In this document: one piece after another, positions 36,388 to 37,441 of the stretch
Layout: the number at the start of each line of letters is the position of its first letter
Position numbering within the stretch: the stretch's first letter is position 1
NCBI GenBank assembly: GCA_003153125.1
Contig: PLWW01000074.1
Coordinates: 1,789-39,229 of the forward strand
Source of the DNA: Candidatus Dormiibacterota bacterium
Lineage (GTDB): Bacteria; Chloroflexota; Dormibacteria; Aeolococcales; Aeolococcaceae
Reading direction: 5' to 3'
Length of the DNA: 37,441 nucleotides
The notes under the pieces: model-generated
What the model was told of the DNA's origin: nothing
Seen by the model: only the letters and a program-made list of their open reading frames with translations
The model's database searches: none
Program-made: the position numbers and the translations under genes

Positions 36388-37319
36388 CCACGATCACCAC
36401 CGGCCTGAACATGGGGGGGCCGATCGCCCCGCCGGGGACACCTGAGGACATCGACTACTCCGTCGCACCGGAGCAGGTCAGCCTCTGGCAGGACGCGTGG
36501 CGCCGGTTCCGGCGCAACAAGCTCTCGATGATCGGCGTGGTGGTGTTCGCGATCATCGCGCTCACCGCCGTCGTGAGCATCTTCTGGACGCCGTACACCC
36601 TGTACCAGCAGGGCCTCGGCGACATCACCGACAAGTTCAGCGCCGCCCATCCGCTTGGCCTCGACGCCAGTGGACGCGACGAGCTGAGCTTCCTCATGCG
36701 CGGCGCGCAGGTGGCCATGGAGGTCGGCGTCCTGACCGCCGTGGTCACCTCGGTCGTTGGCATCGCCGCGGGCCTCCTGGCGGGCTTCTTCCGCGGCTGG
36801 GTGGACACCGTGATCAGCGGCATCACCTACATCGGGTACGGCATCCCCAACCTGCTGATCGCCTTCCTGATCCTCTTCATCACCAACCGTCCCAGCATCG
36901 TCAACGTCATCGTCGCCCTGAGCGTGACCAGCTGGATGGACATGGCCAGGCTGGTGAGGGGGCAGACCCTGGCGTTGCGAGAACGCGAGTTCGTGGAGGC
37001 AGCGCGGGCGACGGGCACCAAGAACTACAAGATCATGACCCGGCACGTGTTGCCCAACGCGCTGGGGCCGATCATCGTGCAGGCCACCTTCCTGATCCCC
37101 CAGGCGATCCTCTTCGAAGCCTTCCTCAGCTACCTCGGTTTCGGCCTGCCGGCGCCGGACCCCTCGTGGGGCGCCATGGTCTCATCCGGCCTCAGCGACC
37201 GCTTCCTCGCCTACCACACCATGCTGGTCCCCGCAGTCGCCCTTCTGATCACGCTGATGGCGATCAACTTCATCGGCGACGGCCTGCGCGACGCCCTCGA
37301 CCCGAGGCAGGCCAAGTAG
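36384..37319 (+). CDS. ABC importer permease, DppC type
   Basis: Second permease of the heterodimer, 311 residues. The N-terminal cytoplasmic stretch has the OppC-type WRRFRRNKLSMIGVVVF entry helix (about 39-55). The EAA loop is REFVEAARATGTKNYKIMTRHVLPN (about 200-224), and the C-terminus ends GDGLRDALDPR, typical for DppC. ATG 36384 overlaps the preceding stop (ATGA), and the ATPase gene starts within its own stop region (TAGTG). Confidence 0.95.
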   Translation: MTTITTGLNMGGPIAPPGTPEDIDYSVAPEQVSLWQDAWRRFRRNKLSMIGVVVFAIIALTAVVSIFWTPYTLYQQGLGDITDKFSAAHPLGLDASGRDELSFLMRGAQVAMEVGVLTAVVTSVVGIAAGLLAGFFRGWVDTVISGITYIGYGIPNLLIAFLILFITNRPSIVNVIVALSVTSWMDMARLVRGQTLALREREFVEAARATGTKNYKIMTRHVLPNALGPIIVQATFLIPQAILFEAFLSYLGFGLPAPDPSWGAMVSSGLSDRFLAYHTMLVPAVALLITLMAINFIGDGLRDALDPRQAK

Positions 37320-37441
37320 TGGCGTCCCTCCTTGAGGTCAAGGGCCTCAAGACGCAGTTCTTCGTCCGTGGCGGTACGGTTCGCGCCGTCGACGGCATCG
37401 ATTTCCGCGTCAACCGGGGCGAGACGGTCGGCATCGTCGGT
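37319..37441 (+). CDS. ABC importer ATPase, DppD type (3' end cut by window)
   Basis: Only the first 41 codons are present. The sequence begins LLEVKGLKTQFFVRGG, then VRAVDGIDF and GETVGIVG, matching the N-terminus of DppD/OppD ATPases up to the start of Walker A. GTG 37319 shares one base with the stop codon of the preceding permease. The remainder, and any second ATPase, lie outside the window. Confidence 0.9.
   Translation, partial: MASLLEVKGLKTQFFVRGGTVRAVDGIDFRVNRGETVGIVG

Overview
This is a gene-dense, very GC-rich chromosomal segment holding 36 protein-coding genes (two cut by the window edges). I see no rRNA, tRNA, insertion sequence, phage gene or CRISPR array. Gene content (MurE, lipobox lipoproteins, an LprG-like lipoprotein with its MFS partner, an Eis-like acetyltransferase, a Get3-type ATPase with a C-terminal alpha-crystallin domain) points to a monoderm-like high-GC lineage of the Terrabacteria (Actinomycetota, Chloroflexota or Dormibacterota). 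That placement is inference; no marker rRNA is present. Many first genes of transcription units carry a TANNNT -10 box only 6-10 nt before the start codon, which suggests that leaderless mRNAs are common here.

Layout. 1-7.9 kb: murE (partial, minus) diverges from a rhodanese-ThiF/MoeB fusion; then an Eis-like acetyltransferase, an alpha/beta hydrolase, a DEAD-box helicase diverging from a D-2-hydroxyacid dehydrogenase plus HAD phosphatase pair. 7.9-11.7 kb (minus): fumarase fumC, a soluble orphan histidine kinase and a flippase-like membrane protein. 11.8-14.1 kb (minus): DUF1232 protein, rplI and dnaB, joined by ATGA overlaps. 14.1-18.0 kb (minus): LprG-like lipoprotein, 14-helix-type MFS exporter and CCA-adding enzyme in one operon. 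18.0-19.3 kb (plus): csaA and an unknown membrane protein.

19.3-24.4 kb (minus): two groups. The upstream group is a short protein with a single C-terminal membrane anchor, a Get3/ArsA-type ATPase with alpha-crystallin domain, an 81-residue basic-tailed protein and a Nudix hydrolase. These are followed by a CaCA exchanger, an SDR oxidoreductase and a TSUP transporter. 24.7-30.2 kb (minus): hom-thrC-thrB-lysC-ychF, the aspartate-to-threonine pathway with translational coupling at each pathway junction. 30.3-33.5 kb (minus): a membrane sensor kinase and a NarL-type regulator, divergent from 33.65-37.44 kb (plus): a peptide-type ABC importer (binding lipoprotein, two permeases, start of the ATPase).

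The most interesting item is the apparent pairing of a tail-anchored-type membrane protein with a Get3-like ATPase in one operon: Get3 is the targeting ATPase for tail-anchored proteins in eukaryotes, and the client of the bacterial alpha-crystallin type is not something I know to be settled. Second is the LprG/P55-like lipid-export pair outside an obvious mycobacterial context.
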